Positions 44,855 to 53,687 of a stretch of DNA of 64,000 nucleotides are shown one piece after another. How positions within the stretch are numbered: position 1 is the stretch's first letter; every line of letters starts with the position of its first letter. The notes under the pieces were generated by a model. The model was not told where the DNA came from. It saw only the letters and a program-made list of their open reading frames with translations, and did not search any database. This DNA is from an uncultured Flavihumibacter sp. (GTDB lineage Bacteria > Bacteroidota > Bacteroidia > Chitinophagales > Chitinophagaceae): positions 1-64,000 of the forward strand of contig CABHOY010000036.1 of the NCBI GenBank assembly GCA_902168105.1. The letters run 5' to 3'. The translations under genes and the position numbers were made by a program.

Positions 44855-45562
44855 TTACTGTGCCAGCAGTAAAAATATGGCCGGTTTCTTATGCAATTCC
44901 GGCAACTGTTGTTTCCATGCCTTTACAGATCTTGTACGGATAAATTCCTCCGGTCCGGTTATATCTGCCGCAATACATATTTGCGTAGTGTCTTTACAGT
45001 TATCCAGCATGTCTTTTAACAAATGATTATTACGATAAGGCGTTTCTATGAAAAGTTGCGTCTGTTGTTTCTTCTGCGATTGCATTTCCAGATCGCGGAT
45101 GGCCTTTATTCTTTCAGGTGGTTTTACCGGCAGATAACCTACAAACTGGAAATTCTGTCCGTTCATGCCCGAAGCCATTAAGGCCAGCAGCATAGAGTTC
45201 GGTCCCACCATCGGAATGACCTGCGCATCTATAGAATGGGCTACCTGCACTACAAGATGGCCCGGATCGGCAATAGCCGGACAACCTGCTTCGCTGATCA
45301 CACCAATGTCCTTTCCTGACAATAATATTTGTTTAGCTAATGCAGTATCCGGCGGATGATTCTCATGCATTAGCAACAGCTGAAGAGAGTCTATGTTAAT
45401 GCTTCTGTCCAGCGCTTTCAAATACCGTCTGGCGGTACGTTCATTCTCCACAAAGAATACACTGATCTGTAGCACCACAGGTGTAATATAAGCCGGAATG
45501 GTATGTAATGTATCCGGACTTAATACCGTGGGTATCAGGTAAACTTTACCAGGTTGCGCCAT
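44855..45562 (-). CDS. SAM-dependent methyltransferase, tetrapyrrole methylase/RsmI-like family
   Basis: The 235-residue protein opens GKVYLIPTVLSPDTLHTIPAY. It carries the family motifs GVISEAGCPAIADPGHLVV, MVGPNSMLLALMASGMNG and LFIETPYRNNHLLKDML. It looks like a paralogue of RsmI (16S rRNA C1402 2'-O-methyltransferase), but the N-terminal half is diverged, so the substrate is uncertain. It overlaps the upstream EI24 gene by 17 bp, suggesting translational coupling. Confidence 0.82.
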   Translation of the reverse strand: MAQPGKVYLIPTVLSPDTLHTIPAYITPVVLQISVFFVENERTARRYLKALDRSINIDSLQLLLMHENHPPDTALAKQILLSGKDIGVISEAGCPAIADPGHLVVQVAHSIDAQVIPMVGPNSMLLALMASGMNGQNFQFVGYLPVKPPERIKAIRDLEMQSQKKQQTQLFIETPYRNNHLLKDMLDNCKDTTQICIAADITGPEEFIRTRSVKAWKQQLPELHKKPAIFLLLAQ

Positions 45563-46325
45563 TGAGTAATTTTTTGTCTGATAAGTGAATAGTGGCGGCT
45601 ATAACGGCGTAGGAAGGCGCAAGTACCCATCCCAGCACAGGAATAAACATCAGGAGATAGAACACTATACCATTGCCCAATGCAATACCCCGGTGGTCTT
45701 TGATAAACCGGATACTCTGTCGGGTGCTCATCTGGTGCCGTTCGCAGCTGTAATCGACCATGGAAAAACCATAGAAATAACATTCAATAAAGAATGCAAA
45801 GAGGGGCGTGATCCAGCCTACTATTGGTATGAATGACAATATGATCAGTAGAACAACTGCAATTGTCTGATACAACATGTTACGCAGTGAAATGGACACG
45901 CCTCTGGCCATGTCTTTCAGGAACTGTTGCATGCTGAATGGAAACTCCCGGTTTTCCAGGATGGCTTCTGTTTTCTCTGAAAGATACGCAAACAGAGGAG
46001 AGCCTAGAATAAGGAAAAGATATTTGTAGTAAGCAAAATAAAGTAGCAGGATCATGATCCTGATAGAGAATGCCAGTAAGATAAAGAAAAAGCTGACCCA
46101 GCTGCTTTCCAGGTCTGTGATCCAAACCTTTATTGGCAGTAGGTTAAAGAGGTATTCAACAACTTCTCCAGAATATCCCCAAACGAAATAACTTCCTGTC
46201 ATGAACAGTATGCAGTACAGGATACCGGGCACGAGTATCCATTTCCATAACTTGTGCTGCATAATAAATTGATGTGCTTTCCCATAGGCCTGGATGGCCG
46301 CCAGTACTTCTCTGAATGAAAACAA
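45546..46325 (-). CDS. EI24/CysZ-like membrane protein
   Basis: The 259-residue protein has about six hydrophobic helices (ILVPGILYCILFMTGSYFV, WVSFFFILLAFSIRIMILL, YKYLFLILGSPLFAYLSEK, TIAVVLLIILSFIPIVGW). The tract LGSPLFAYLSEKTE fits the EI24/CysZ family, whose best-known member imports sulfate. No ATG fits the N-terminus: TTG at 46325 gives MFSFREVLAAIQAY and the first in-frame ATG is 21 codons later. It is the first gene of a two-gene unit with the methyltransferase. Confidence 0.82.
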   Translation of the reverse strand: MFSFREVLAAIQAYGKAHQFIMQHKLWKWILVPGILYCILFMTGSYFVWGYSGEVVEYLFNLLPIKVWITDLESSWVSFFFILLAFSIRIMILLLYFAYYKYLFLILGSPLFAYLSEKTEAILENREFPFSMQQFLKDMARGVSISLRNMLYQTIAVVLLIILSFIPIVGWITPLFAFFIECYFYGFSMVDYSCERHQMSTRQSIRFIKDHRGIALGNGIVFYLLMFIPVLGWVLAPSYAVIAATIHLSDKKLLNGATW

Positions 46326-46424
46326 AATGCTGGAATTTTAGTGTTAGTTATTCGCTATAAGCATTGATCCGGTTGTAAGTAACTAAAAATCAGTGGAACA
46401 ATGGTAAAAAATGTCGGGATACAA

Positions 46425-46457
46425 TAAAAAACCTGCCAGCTTATGCAACTGGCAGGT
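46425..46457 (-). terminator. Terminator after the PorP/SprF gene
   Basis: A perfect 9-bp stem, ACCTGCCAG/CTGGCAGGT (46431-46457), is flanked on the left by AAAAAA, which is a T-run on the minus strand. Confidence 0.82.
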
Positions 46458-46480
46458 CCTTTTTGAAATGATTTATCAGA

Positions 46481-47500
46481 TCAGAATCTTGGACACAAGG
46501 TTCTGTACTTGCTACCTTCACTGCGTCTGTGTATGTAGATGATAGAGAGCTCCATACCACCACGATAATTAGATGCAGGCTTCAGGGATGATACGTTCAT
46601 GTCGTAAGAAGCTCCAACGGTAAAACCATTGATCTCCAGACCTACATATGGGTTGATCGCATCTTTCAAACGGTACCAGCTACCGAGGTAAAACGTAGTT
46701 GGGTTTTCGTCATCCCCATTCAGGTTGAAACCGTAAGCGCCGCCAAAAGAAAATTCCGAAGCAGTACTTTGTTTCATATAGAGGGCGCTGAAGTGGATAC
46801 GGTTGCCACCGGCACCTGCCGGTACGGAACCACCACCGTGAGCGGTCCAACGGGAAGTCAGGCGGTTATTGTTCTGCGCCATGAACGTTTCCGTAGGTTG
46901 GGTGATGTGATAGTAGGAAGCACCCAGGTAAATGTTTGATGATTCACCAACCAGACCGTTGTAAAGGATACCAATATTTGGATCGATATAAGTGATAGTT
47001 GGGTTTACAAAGGTTTCGCCACTCGGAATGGCAGGATTGTAGCCGTTATTATCTATCTGATTCTCAAATACCAGTTTGGTCTGATCAAGTCGTTTTTGTA
47101 CGTAAGTAGCCTGCAAACCTACAGCGAGGGTATGGTTTCCCTCCGGGTCCAGGCCTTTATGGTAAGCTGTGCTAAAACTAAGGTATGTAGACGTCAGTGC
47201 ACCGCCGCCGGTCCTGTCGTACATGGCCATTACACCCACACCCCAGATATCAGTATAAGACAGTACATTCTTCAGAATGCCGAAGTCTACTGCTGCAGTG
47301 CCGGTGGTAAAAGGCGTCGAGATACTTCTCCACTGTGAACGATAGTTCCCTGAAACACGAAAGTCGCCTGAAAACAGGCCGGTAAATGCCGGATTAAGAG
47401 TGAGAGGGGAGGCGAAGAACTGCGAAAAATGCGGGTCTTGCGCCCTGGCCGGGTTCATCAGATAAAGGGCAATCGTGAAAAACAGCAACACTTTTTTCAT
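46481..47500 (-). CDS. PorP/SprF family type IX secretion membrane protein
   Basis: The 339-residue outer-membrane beta-barrel has a signal peptide (VLLFFTIALYLMNPARAQ) and the family start DPHFSQFFASPLTLNPAFTG. Further hallmarks are GNYRSQW and a C-terminal strand-rich region ending SYDMNVSSL...GGMELSIIYI. PorP/SprF proteins anchor particular surface filaments or adhesins, each usually paired with a large secreted partner gene; none is adjacent. The ATG at 47500 (MKKVLLFF) was chosen over in-frame codons up to 47533. Confidence 0.9.
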   Translation of the reverse strand: MKKVLLFFTIALYLMNPARAQDPHFSQFFASPLTLNPAFTGLFSGDFRVSGNYRSQWRSISTPFTTGTAAVDFGILKNVLSYTDIWGVGVMAMYDRTGGGALTSTYLSFSTAYHKGLDPEGNHTLAVGLQATYVQKRLDQTKLVFENQIDNNGYNPAIPSGETFVNPTITYIDPNIGILYNGLVGESSNIYLGASYYHITQPTETFMAQNNNRLTSRWTAHGGGSVPAGAGGNRIHFSALYMKQSTASEFSFGGAYGFNLNGDDENPTTFYLGSWYRLKDAINPYVGLEINGFTVGASYDMNVSSLKPASNYRGGMELSIIYIHRRSEGSKYRTLCPRF

Positions 47501-47703
47501 AAAACAATACTTATAAGTATAGGGTTTTCTCATGGTTCCATGTGAAGGTACACAATGCTACTCATATTTCAAATTAAAAATATATAACATTGATTATGAG
47601 AACTCCCTAAAGTGTTATGAATGAATGACTAAACGAAATACATTTTCTTTGGTTGATTACTCAATATTCTCTAAAGAAGATCCTGTCTGTTGATATCGGT
47701 TTT

Positions 47704-48360
47704 TTACTGTTGTAATTTGTTTCCAAATGCGAGGTCGCCGGCGTCTCCAAGCCCTGGTACAATGTATCCTTTGGCCGTGAGTTCGTCATCAATATCACCT
47801 GCCCAGATGCTCAAGTTACTATTATCTACATGTCTTTGCACATATTCAATTCCAACTGTACAGGCGATAGCTACAACGAGGTGAATATGTTTGGGTTTAC
47901 CCAGGCTTTGCAGGTGTTCGATGGTCTTCACCAGAGAAGCACCGGTTGCCAGCATAGGGTCAGATAGTATAACTACCTGGCCATCAATAGAAGGGCTGGA
48001 CACGTATTCCAGGTTGATATCGAACGTGCCGTCGTGTTTATGCTTACGGTAAGCGGAAATAAAGGCATGATCAGCTTTATCAAAGTAGTTGAGCAATCCC
48101 TGATGGAGCGCCAGTCCTGCCCTTAGAATAGTAGCCAGAACAGGCTGTTGTTTCAACACCCGGCAGTTAGCGATACCCAATGGTGTCTGGATCTCCTTTT
48201 CCTCGTATTCCAACGTTTTACTGATCTCGTAGGCGGCTATTTCCCCCAGCCTTTCCATATTACGCCTGAAACGCATACGGTCTGTCTGTACTTCAACACT
48301 TCTGATCTCACTTAGCCAGTCTCCTACTAACGAATTGGTGCTACTTAGATTCACTATCAT
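47704..48360 (-). CDS. upp: Uracil phosphoribosyltransferase
   Basis: The 218-residue pyrimidine-salvage enzyme makes UMP from uracil and PRPP. The PRPP loop is VVILSDPMLATGASL and the uracil-binding C-terminal motif is KGYIVPGLGDAGDLAFG. Further family motifs are LATILRAGLALHQGLL and SAYRKHK. It appears to be a single-gene unit. Confidence 0.95.
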   Translation of the reverse strand: MIVNLSSTNSLVGDWLSEIRSVEVQTDRMRFRRNMERLGEIAAYEISKTLEYEEKEIQTPLGIANCRVLKQQPVLATILRAGLALHQGLLNYFDKADHAFISAYRKHKHDGTFDINLEYVSSPSIDGQVVILSDPMLATGASLVKTIEHLQSLGKPKHIHLVVAIACTVGIEYVQRHVDNSNLSIWAGDIDDELTAKGYIVPGLGDAGDLAFGNKLQQ

Positions 48361-48416
48361 GTATGCAAAATACCAAAATTTTCAGAGCCGGAAAATGTAA
48401 ATAACAATAATGTAAC

Positions 48417-48456
48417 GAAAAGACCAGTCAGGGAACCGGAATCCTTGACTGGTCTG
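48417..48456 (-). terminator. Terminator after the VWA gene
   Basis: AGACCAGTCA (48421-48430) pairs with TGACTGGTCT (48446-48455), and TTTT follows on the minus strand. It lies 36 bp past the VWA gene's stop. Confidence 0.6.
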
Positions 48457-48491
48457 TCACAAACAATAGATTTAAGACCGGTTAAACAGAA

Positions 48492-50489
48492 CTATTTTGT
48501 GCCATGGTTGTTACTGATTAGCTGTGCTTTTTTTACCAATTGGATGAATTCCGCCCTGTATCCCTCTTCATCGGTCCCGCGGGCATTTCCGGCCAGTTTT
48601 AGCACCTGGTCCCAGGATGCATTTCCTTTATGTTCTGAATTACGTAGCAGCAATCCGAAGTCTGCAACTGCAGTGGCCATGCGAAAATCTTCAGGCGCCT
48701 GCGCAATATCCTGTTGTTTCCAACGTAACACTTTTGTTATGAGCTGGCTGGTGCTGGCAGTTGGCTCTTTATAACGCAATTTGACGGTGAGCACTTCCGA
48801 CGTATTTCCCGTAGCCACCTTTGGCAGCTGGTATTTCAGCGGATCAACAGCCAGTGGTTGATCGATCTCTTTACCTGTCGGAACAACCTCATACAATGCC
48901 GTTACAGTATGTCCCGCGCCCATATCTCCGGCGTCTTTCTTATCGTTGTTGAAATCTTCATTCTGCAACATTCTGTTTTCATAACCTACCAGCCTGTACG
49001 ATTGCACATATTTCGGATTAAACTCGATCTGCAACTTTACGTCTTTCGCTATCGTGAAGAGTGTGCCGCCAAACTCGGTCACGAACGTACGGCGGGCTTC
49101 TTCGAAGTTGTCTATGTAAGCATAGTTCCCATTACCTCTATCTGCCAGTATCTCCAGTTTGTTGTCTTTGTAATTGCCCATGCCAAAGCCAAGTACAGAA
49201 AGGAAGATACCTTTTTCCCGTTCTCTTTCGATAATACGTTGTAACTCCCCATCGCTGGACGGGCCTACATTAAAGTCTCCATCAGTAGCGATGATCACAC
49301 GATTGTTCCCATTCCTTAAAAGGTTCTCTGCAGCTGTCTTGTATGCGAGAAGTATACCTTCACCACCAGCAGTAGAACCGCCTGCTTCCAGTTTATCCAA
49401 CGCATCAAGAATAGCAGTTTTATTTTCTCCGGAAGTAGATGGCAATACCAATCCTGCTGCGCCCGCATATACCACTATCGCCACTTTATCAACAGGTCTC
49501 AGCTGGCCTGCCAATGCTTTGAATGCCTGTTTTACCAGTGGCAATCTTCCTTCGCCACCCATAGAGCCAGAGACATCTATCAGGAACACCAGGTTGGAAG
49601 GAGGGAGCTTTTCTTTTGTTACATCTTTGCCTTTCAACGCAATGCGCACCAGCTGGTGACCGGTGTTCCACGGGCAAACAGCCATATCGGTATGTATCGC
49701 TACCGGAGCATCACTGGAAGGATTACCGTACTTATAATCGAAATAGTTGATCATTTCTTCCACTCTCACCGCATCGGCCGGTGGCATATCTCCATTATTC
49801 AGAAAGCGCCGAATGTTAGAATAGGAAGCCCGGTCTACATCAATGGAGAACGTGCTAAGTGGCTGATCGGTAACAGTGTGGAAAATGTTTTCATTGATAG
49901 GGCTGTAATCTTCGGTCTGATGATCCTGGCCTCGGTAATATCCCGGAGCCATTGATCCATTAAAAGAACTGACGCCACGTAACCTTATAGTACCTGATGA
50001 CTTGGTTGCTATCTCATTTTGCGTGACTGCCATCGGAACTTTTTGTTCCAGCGCCAGCTGCTGTTTGATGTCTTTAACATGCCGATCATTCGCGGTAACG
50101 GGAGCTGGCTTCAACCGGATAACGATCTTCTCTCTTTGCCTGGCTATCCCGAGGATGATGCTTTTTGCCTCGATGGCGAGCGTATCAGTCTTATAACCTC
50201 TTAGTGAAGTATAAAAAGTAACTAATGGATCTATCTTTAAGTAGGTAAGGGTATTGAACTGGCCTTTTTCATCTGTAGTCAGTTTTAAGCCTTTGTGACG
50301 CGAAGTTGAAACAACCATTATGACAGTGGCCCCCATCAGCGGAGCGTTCGTTTTGTCGTCAATAACAGTTCCTTCAATATCGCATTTAGCACGCCCTTTT
50401 TGTTGGGCTTGTGCCGATCCTGTAGAAGATATGATTGATATACTGAGGATGATTAGTCCATGCAGCAGGACGAAGAGCTGTTTTCGCAT
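48492..50489 (-). CDS. YfbK-like VWA protein with N-terminal carboxypeptidase-regulatory domain
   Basis: The 665-residue secreted or membrane-associated protein has four parts. These are a signal peptide (LIILSISIISSTGSAQAQ), a regulatory-like beta-sandwich (CDIEGTVIDDKTNAPLMGATV), a YfbK N-terminal segment (STFSIDVDRASYSNIRRFLN) and a VWA domain with an intact metal site (LVFLIDVSGSMGGEGR), followed by a DUF3520-type C-terminus. It resembles TonB-receptor-like plug repeats only in the short GTIRLRGVSSFNG segment. The role is unknown. The start at 50489 excludes a non-coding in-frame extension to 50540. Confidence 0.87.
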   Translation of the reverse strand: MRKQLFVLLHGLIILSISIISSTGSAQAQQKGRAKCDIEGTVIDDKTNAPLMGATVIMVVSTSRHKGLKLTTDEKGQFNTLTYLKIDPLVTFYTSLRGYKTDTLAIEAKSIILGIARQREKIVIRLKPAPVTANDRHVKDIKQQLALEQKVPMAVTQNEIATKSSGTIRLRGVSSFNGSMAPGYYRGQDHQTEDYSPINENIFHTVTDQPLSTFSIDVDRASYSNIRRFLNNGDMPPADAVRVEEMINYFDYKYGNPSSDAPVAIHTDMAVCPWNTGHQLVRIALKGKDVTKEKLPPSNLVFLIDVSGSMGGEGRLPLVKQAFKALAGQLRPVDKVAIVVYAGAAGLVLPSTSGENKTAILDALDKLEAGGSTAGGEGILLAYKTAAENLLRNGNNRVIIATDGDFNVGPSSDGELQRIIEREREKGIFLSVLGFGMGNYKDNKLEILADRGNGNYAYIDNFEEARRTFVTEFGGTLFTIAKDVKLQIEFNPKYVQSYRLVGYENRMLQNEDFNNDKKDAGDMGAGHTVTALYEVVPTGKEIDQPLAVDPLKYQLPKVATGNTSEVLTVKLRYKEPTASTSQLITKVLRWKQQDIAQAPEDFRMATAVADFGLLLRNSEHKGNASWDQVLKLAGNARGTDEEGYRAEFIQLVKKAQLISNNHGTK

Positions 50490-50577
50490 AGCACAAGTTT
50501 TAGTCTGACCATATGATGCAGGACATCCACCCGATTCCATAAAACCTGAAAAAAAAGCATGTAAGCCTCACATTATT

Positions 50578-50585
50578 TACTTTTG
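50578..50585 (+). promoter_or_regulatory. Possible -7 box of anmK
   Basis: TACTTTTG matches TAnnTTTG and lies 15 bp before the anmK ATG. No -33 match was found at the expected spacing. Confidence 0.4.
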
Positions 50586-50600
50586 CACAAATTTTAGTGC

Positions 50601-51692
50601 ATGGTTTATAATGTAATAGGCGTAACGTCAGGCACTTCACTGGCAGGATTGGATGTCGTTTTTGTAGCGCTGACGGAAGTAAGGGGCAAGTGGACCTATG
50701 AAATAAAGGCGGCGGAACGCCTCGCATATACCCCGGAATGGGAGGAAAAACTGGGAGGAGCGGCTAACCTGCCAGCCCGTGATTATCTGTTACTGAACAG
50801 TGAATACGGCCATTTTATAGGGCATACTATAAACCAGTTCATATCACAGCATCAGCTTGATCATCAGGTACACTTCATAACAGCACATGGTCACACTGTT
50901 TTCCATGTGCCAGCACAAAAAATGACCGCTCAGTTAGGCGATGGCGCAGCCATTTCGGCTGTAACCGGTTTGCCTGTTATCAATGAGTTGCGTGCTATGG
51001 ACATAGCCCTCGGAGGAAAAGGAGCACCTATCCTTCCGATAGCGGAGCAGCTACTATTCCCTGATTACAGCTATAGGATAAACCTGGGAGAGAATGCGAC
51101 AATTGCAGCAGAAAAAGACGGTCAGTTAATAGCCGCCGACATCTGTCCTTGTAACTATGTTTTGGACGCACTCGCCGAAACGCTGGGCAGAGCTTATGAT
51201 GATGAAGGTAAACTAGCGGCAGGCGGTGTAACAGATCAATCATTGCTGACTGCACTGAACGGACTGGCATTCTATAATGAAAGCTATCCCAGAACGCTTA
51301 CATCGAAATTCGGTACGGGTACTGTGATGCCATTGATCCAGCAGCATCAGCTATCAACACAGGGCAAACTGAATACATATACTCATCATATAACAGCGCA
51401 GATTGAAAAATCAGTAAAAGCAATTCGGCCACAGAAAGAAAGTGAAGAAGGAGCAACAACAAACAATTTACTGCTCACTGGCGGAGGCACAGCAAATAGT
51501 TATTTGATAAAGACTATAGAAGAAACGTTGCAACCATTAAACATTGCCATAACTGTGCAAAAGGAGGCATTCCGTAATGCCTTATTGATTGCATTGCTGG
51601 GTACCTTACGCTGGAGGCAGGAATCAAATGCTTTCGCTTCAGTAACAGGCGCCGAGAAAGACAGTGTGGGTGGTGCTTTATGGGCTGTGTAA
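50601..51692 (+). CDS. anmK: Anhydro-N-acetylmuramic acid kinase (Bacteroidota type)
   Basis: The 363-residue ASKHA-fold kinase phosphorylates anhydroMurNAc during cell-wall recycling. The catalytic region RAMDIALGGKGAPILP and the LLLTGGGTANSYLI motif are present. Two conserved loops differ: the usual SGTSxDGxD reads SGTSLAGLD, and the NIGGIAN-like loop reads NLGENAT. Activity is therefore probable but not certain. It is a single-gene unit, divergent from the VWA gene. Confidence 0.82.
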   Translation: MVYNVIGVTSGTSLAGLDVVFVALTEVRGKWTYEIKAAERLAYTPEWEEKLGGAANLPARDYLLLNSEYGHFIGHTINQFISQHQLDHQVHFITAHGHTVFHVPAQKMTAQLGDGAAISAVTGLPVINELRAMDIALGGKGAPILPIAEQLLFPDYSYRINLGENATIAAEKDGQLIAADICPCNYVLDALAETLGRAYDDEGKLAAGGVTDQSLLTALNGLAFYNESYPRTLTSKFGTGTVMPLIQQHQLSTQGKLNTYTHHITAQIEKSVKAIRPQKESEEGATTNNLLLTGGGTANSYLIKTIEETLQPLNIAITVQKEAFRNALLIALLGTLRWRQESNAFASVTGAEKDSVGGALWAV

Positions 51693-51881
51693 GTAAGAGA
51701 GGACATTATCAGGAAGCAACAGGAAACAGTATAGAGAAACAAGAAGTGAGAAGGGGAAAGCAAAACTTAAAGCTGAATCATGCTTATTAAGTGAGGTGAT
51801 ATTTGAATTGGAAGTTCTGTCTATAGCCAACGCTAAATAAAAGTAGCAATCCCACAACAATTATAAACACATTCGTAGCGG
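51693..51881. other. Intergenic region after anmK
   Basis: No gene is visible. It contains GCAATCCC (51846-51853), which can pair with GGGATTGC (51880-51887) at the edge of the fold-back element that follows. That would compete with the element's long stem. Confidence 0.45.
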
Positions 51882-52021
51882 GATTGCAGGGGTATAACAT
51901 GCGTCTTATCCATTTGAGATACGTTTGATGCCGATCAATAGTGATCAACAGTCCAAACGATTGAAAACGTTAAATCGTGATCCAGTCAAATGGATAAAAC
52001 GCACGTTATACTCCTGCAATC
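51882..52021. repeat. 140-bp fold-back element with 36-bp inverted arms and nested stems
   Basis: The arms at 51882-51917 and 51986-52021 are reverse complements at 33 of 36 positions. The 68-base spacer can itself fold through CGTTTG/CAAACG and GATCA/TGATC. It sits 16 bp past the adenine deaminase stop and shows no coding sequence or T-run, so it is more like a small mobile or structured element than a simple terminator. The competing upstream hairpin gives two exclusive structures. Confidence 0.6.
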
Positions 52022-52037
52022 AAAGCTACCAGAATAA

Positions 52038-53675
52038 TTATACCACAGCAGCGGTAAAACTGAACGTGTCCCCATCAAACAGCCCTTTATCACTGAGCTT
52101 CAGATGTGGTATTACTAACAACGCCATGAAAGACAACGTCATAAAAGGCGCGTCTAATCTACTCCCCAGCGCCTTCGCTGCTTTATCCAGTTCACTGTAA
52201 CGAGCAGCTACTTCGTAGCCATCAAGATTACTCATTAACCCCGCGACAGGTAACGGCAATACAGATACATCGCCGTTATCAACAACACTCACGCCACCCT
52301 GATGCGCAACCACAGCATTTACCGCTTGTGCAATACTCTCATCATCAACACCGACAACAATGATGTTGTGACTATCATGTGCCACAGAAGACGCAATAGC
52401 ACCCTGTTTAAAACCAAAGTTCCTGATAAACCCCAGAGCAACAGGTGCTGGGCTGTATCGGTTCACTACAGCGAGTTTCAGGATATCTTTCTCCGTAGAG
52501 GAAAATAACTGCTCATCAACAACAGGCAAGATCTCTGTAAAGCTGTTCGTTATCAGCTGACCGTCCAGCGCTTCAATAACTTTCACATTTGCAGTAACAC
52601 CACTGGCGGTAATACGAAAGTCGCTACTGGATTTAAGCTCACAATCAAAGTTGTTGATAACCGGTGCAATAATAGAAGGGATCCGCGTTTCGCCATGTTG
52701 CGCCACGGCTACGCCATCAATGTAAGTAGCAACGATATTGAAGTTGTCCAGGTTGTCTGCAATGATGAAATCCGCAGGGTCGCCTACACGTAATAAGCCG
52801 GCAGGAATTTTATAATGAAGGACAGGATTCACGCAGGCGGCGCGTAGTACTTTGAACAGATCGATCTTTAATGCAAGCGCTCTTTTAACAAGCACATTAA
52901 TATGTCCTTCCACAAGATTGTCAGGATGTTTATCGTCACTGCAGAACATGATCTTTTCAGGATAGTCATTCAGCAAATGGATCAGCGCATTGAAGTTACG
53001 CGCAGCACTACCTTCACGGATGAGGATATGCATACCGTAAGTTAATTTATCCAATGCTTCTTCAGCTGTAAAACACTCATGATCAGTACTGATACCGGCA
53101 GCAATATATTTCTTCGCATCTTCGCCGCGAAGGCCCGGAGCATGGCCATCCACAGGCTTTCCGATACGTTTTGCAGCAGCGATCTTTGCCATTACATCCG
53201 GCTGCTCGTGCAATACACCAGGAAAGTTCATCATCTCAGTGAGGTACAACACTTCGGGCTTTTGTAACAGCGCTTCCACATCGGCGACAGTCACTTCCGC
53301 ACCGGCAGTTTCGAAGATAGTAGCAGGCACGCAGGAAGGAGCGCCAAAACAGAATTTGAAAGGAACGGTCTTACCGTTTTCCAGCATATATTCCACGCCC
53401 TGTACACCGAGTACGTTCGCAATTTCATGCGGATCGGAAACCGTGGCTACAGTGCCATGTACCACTGCAAGTCTGGCAAATTGCGAAGGCGTCAGCATAG
53501 AGCTTTCTACATGCACATGCGCATCAATAAAGCCGGGCAGCAGGTACTGTTCATATGTAGTCGCATCCTCTGTAATACTGCTTATAACACCGTTATCAAC
53601 AGCGATCGTAGCGGGGTATATTTTCTGCTGTAAGATATCTATCAGATTTCCAGAGATGCGGAATGACTTTGTCAT
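52038..53675 (-). CDS. ade: Adenine deaminase
   Basis: The 545-residue amidohydrolase converts adenine to hypoxanthine plus ammonia. The metal-binding start is PGFIDAHVHVESSMLTP. Further AdeC-type motifs are VSDPHEIANVLG, GHAPGLRG, TDHECFTAEEA, FCSDDKHPDNL and SVAHDSHNIIVVG. The length is in the normal range. The WYL regulator gene lies 12 bp upstream in the same direction. Confidence 0.94.
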   Translation of the reverse strand: MTKSFRISGNLIDILQQKIYPATIAVDNGVISSITEDATTYEQYLLPGFIDAHVHVESSMLTPSQFARLAVVHGTVATVSDPHEIANVLGVQGVEYMLENGKTVPFKFCFGAPSCVPATIFETAGAEVTVADVEALLQKPEVLYLTEMMNFPGVLHEQPDVMAKIAAAKRIGKPVDGHAPGLRGEDAKKYIAAGISTDHECFTAEEALDKLTYGMHILIREGSAARNFNALIHLLNDYPEKIMFCSDDKHPDNLVEGHINVLVKRALALKIDLFKVLRAACVNPVLHYKIPAGLLRVGDPADFIIADNLDNFNIVATYIDGVAVAQHGETRIPSIIAPVINNFDCELKSSSDFRITASGVTANVKVIEALDGQLITNSFTEILPVVDEQLFSSTEKDILKLAVVNRYSPAPVALGFIRNFGFKQGAIASSVAHDSHNIIVVGVDDESIAQAVNAVVAHQGGVSVVDNGDVSVLPLPVAGLMSNLDGYEVAARYSELDKAAKALGSRLDAPFMTLSFMALLVIPHLKLSDKGLFDGDTFSFTAAVV

Positions 53676-53687
53676 GTAAGAAAGAAT

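Noticed and set aside
48492..50489. YfbK-like VWA gene as part of the Ter system
   Set aside because: It has a signal peptide and YfbK/DUF3520 regions, lies >23 kb from the Ter operon, and lacks TerY features, so a shared function is unsupported.
51925..52200. 91-aa plus-strand open frame
   Set aside because: It overlaps the 3' end of ade antisense and the fold-back element; low-complexity Ser/Asn composition and no motif.
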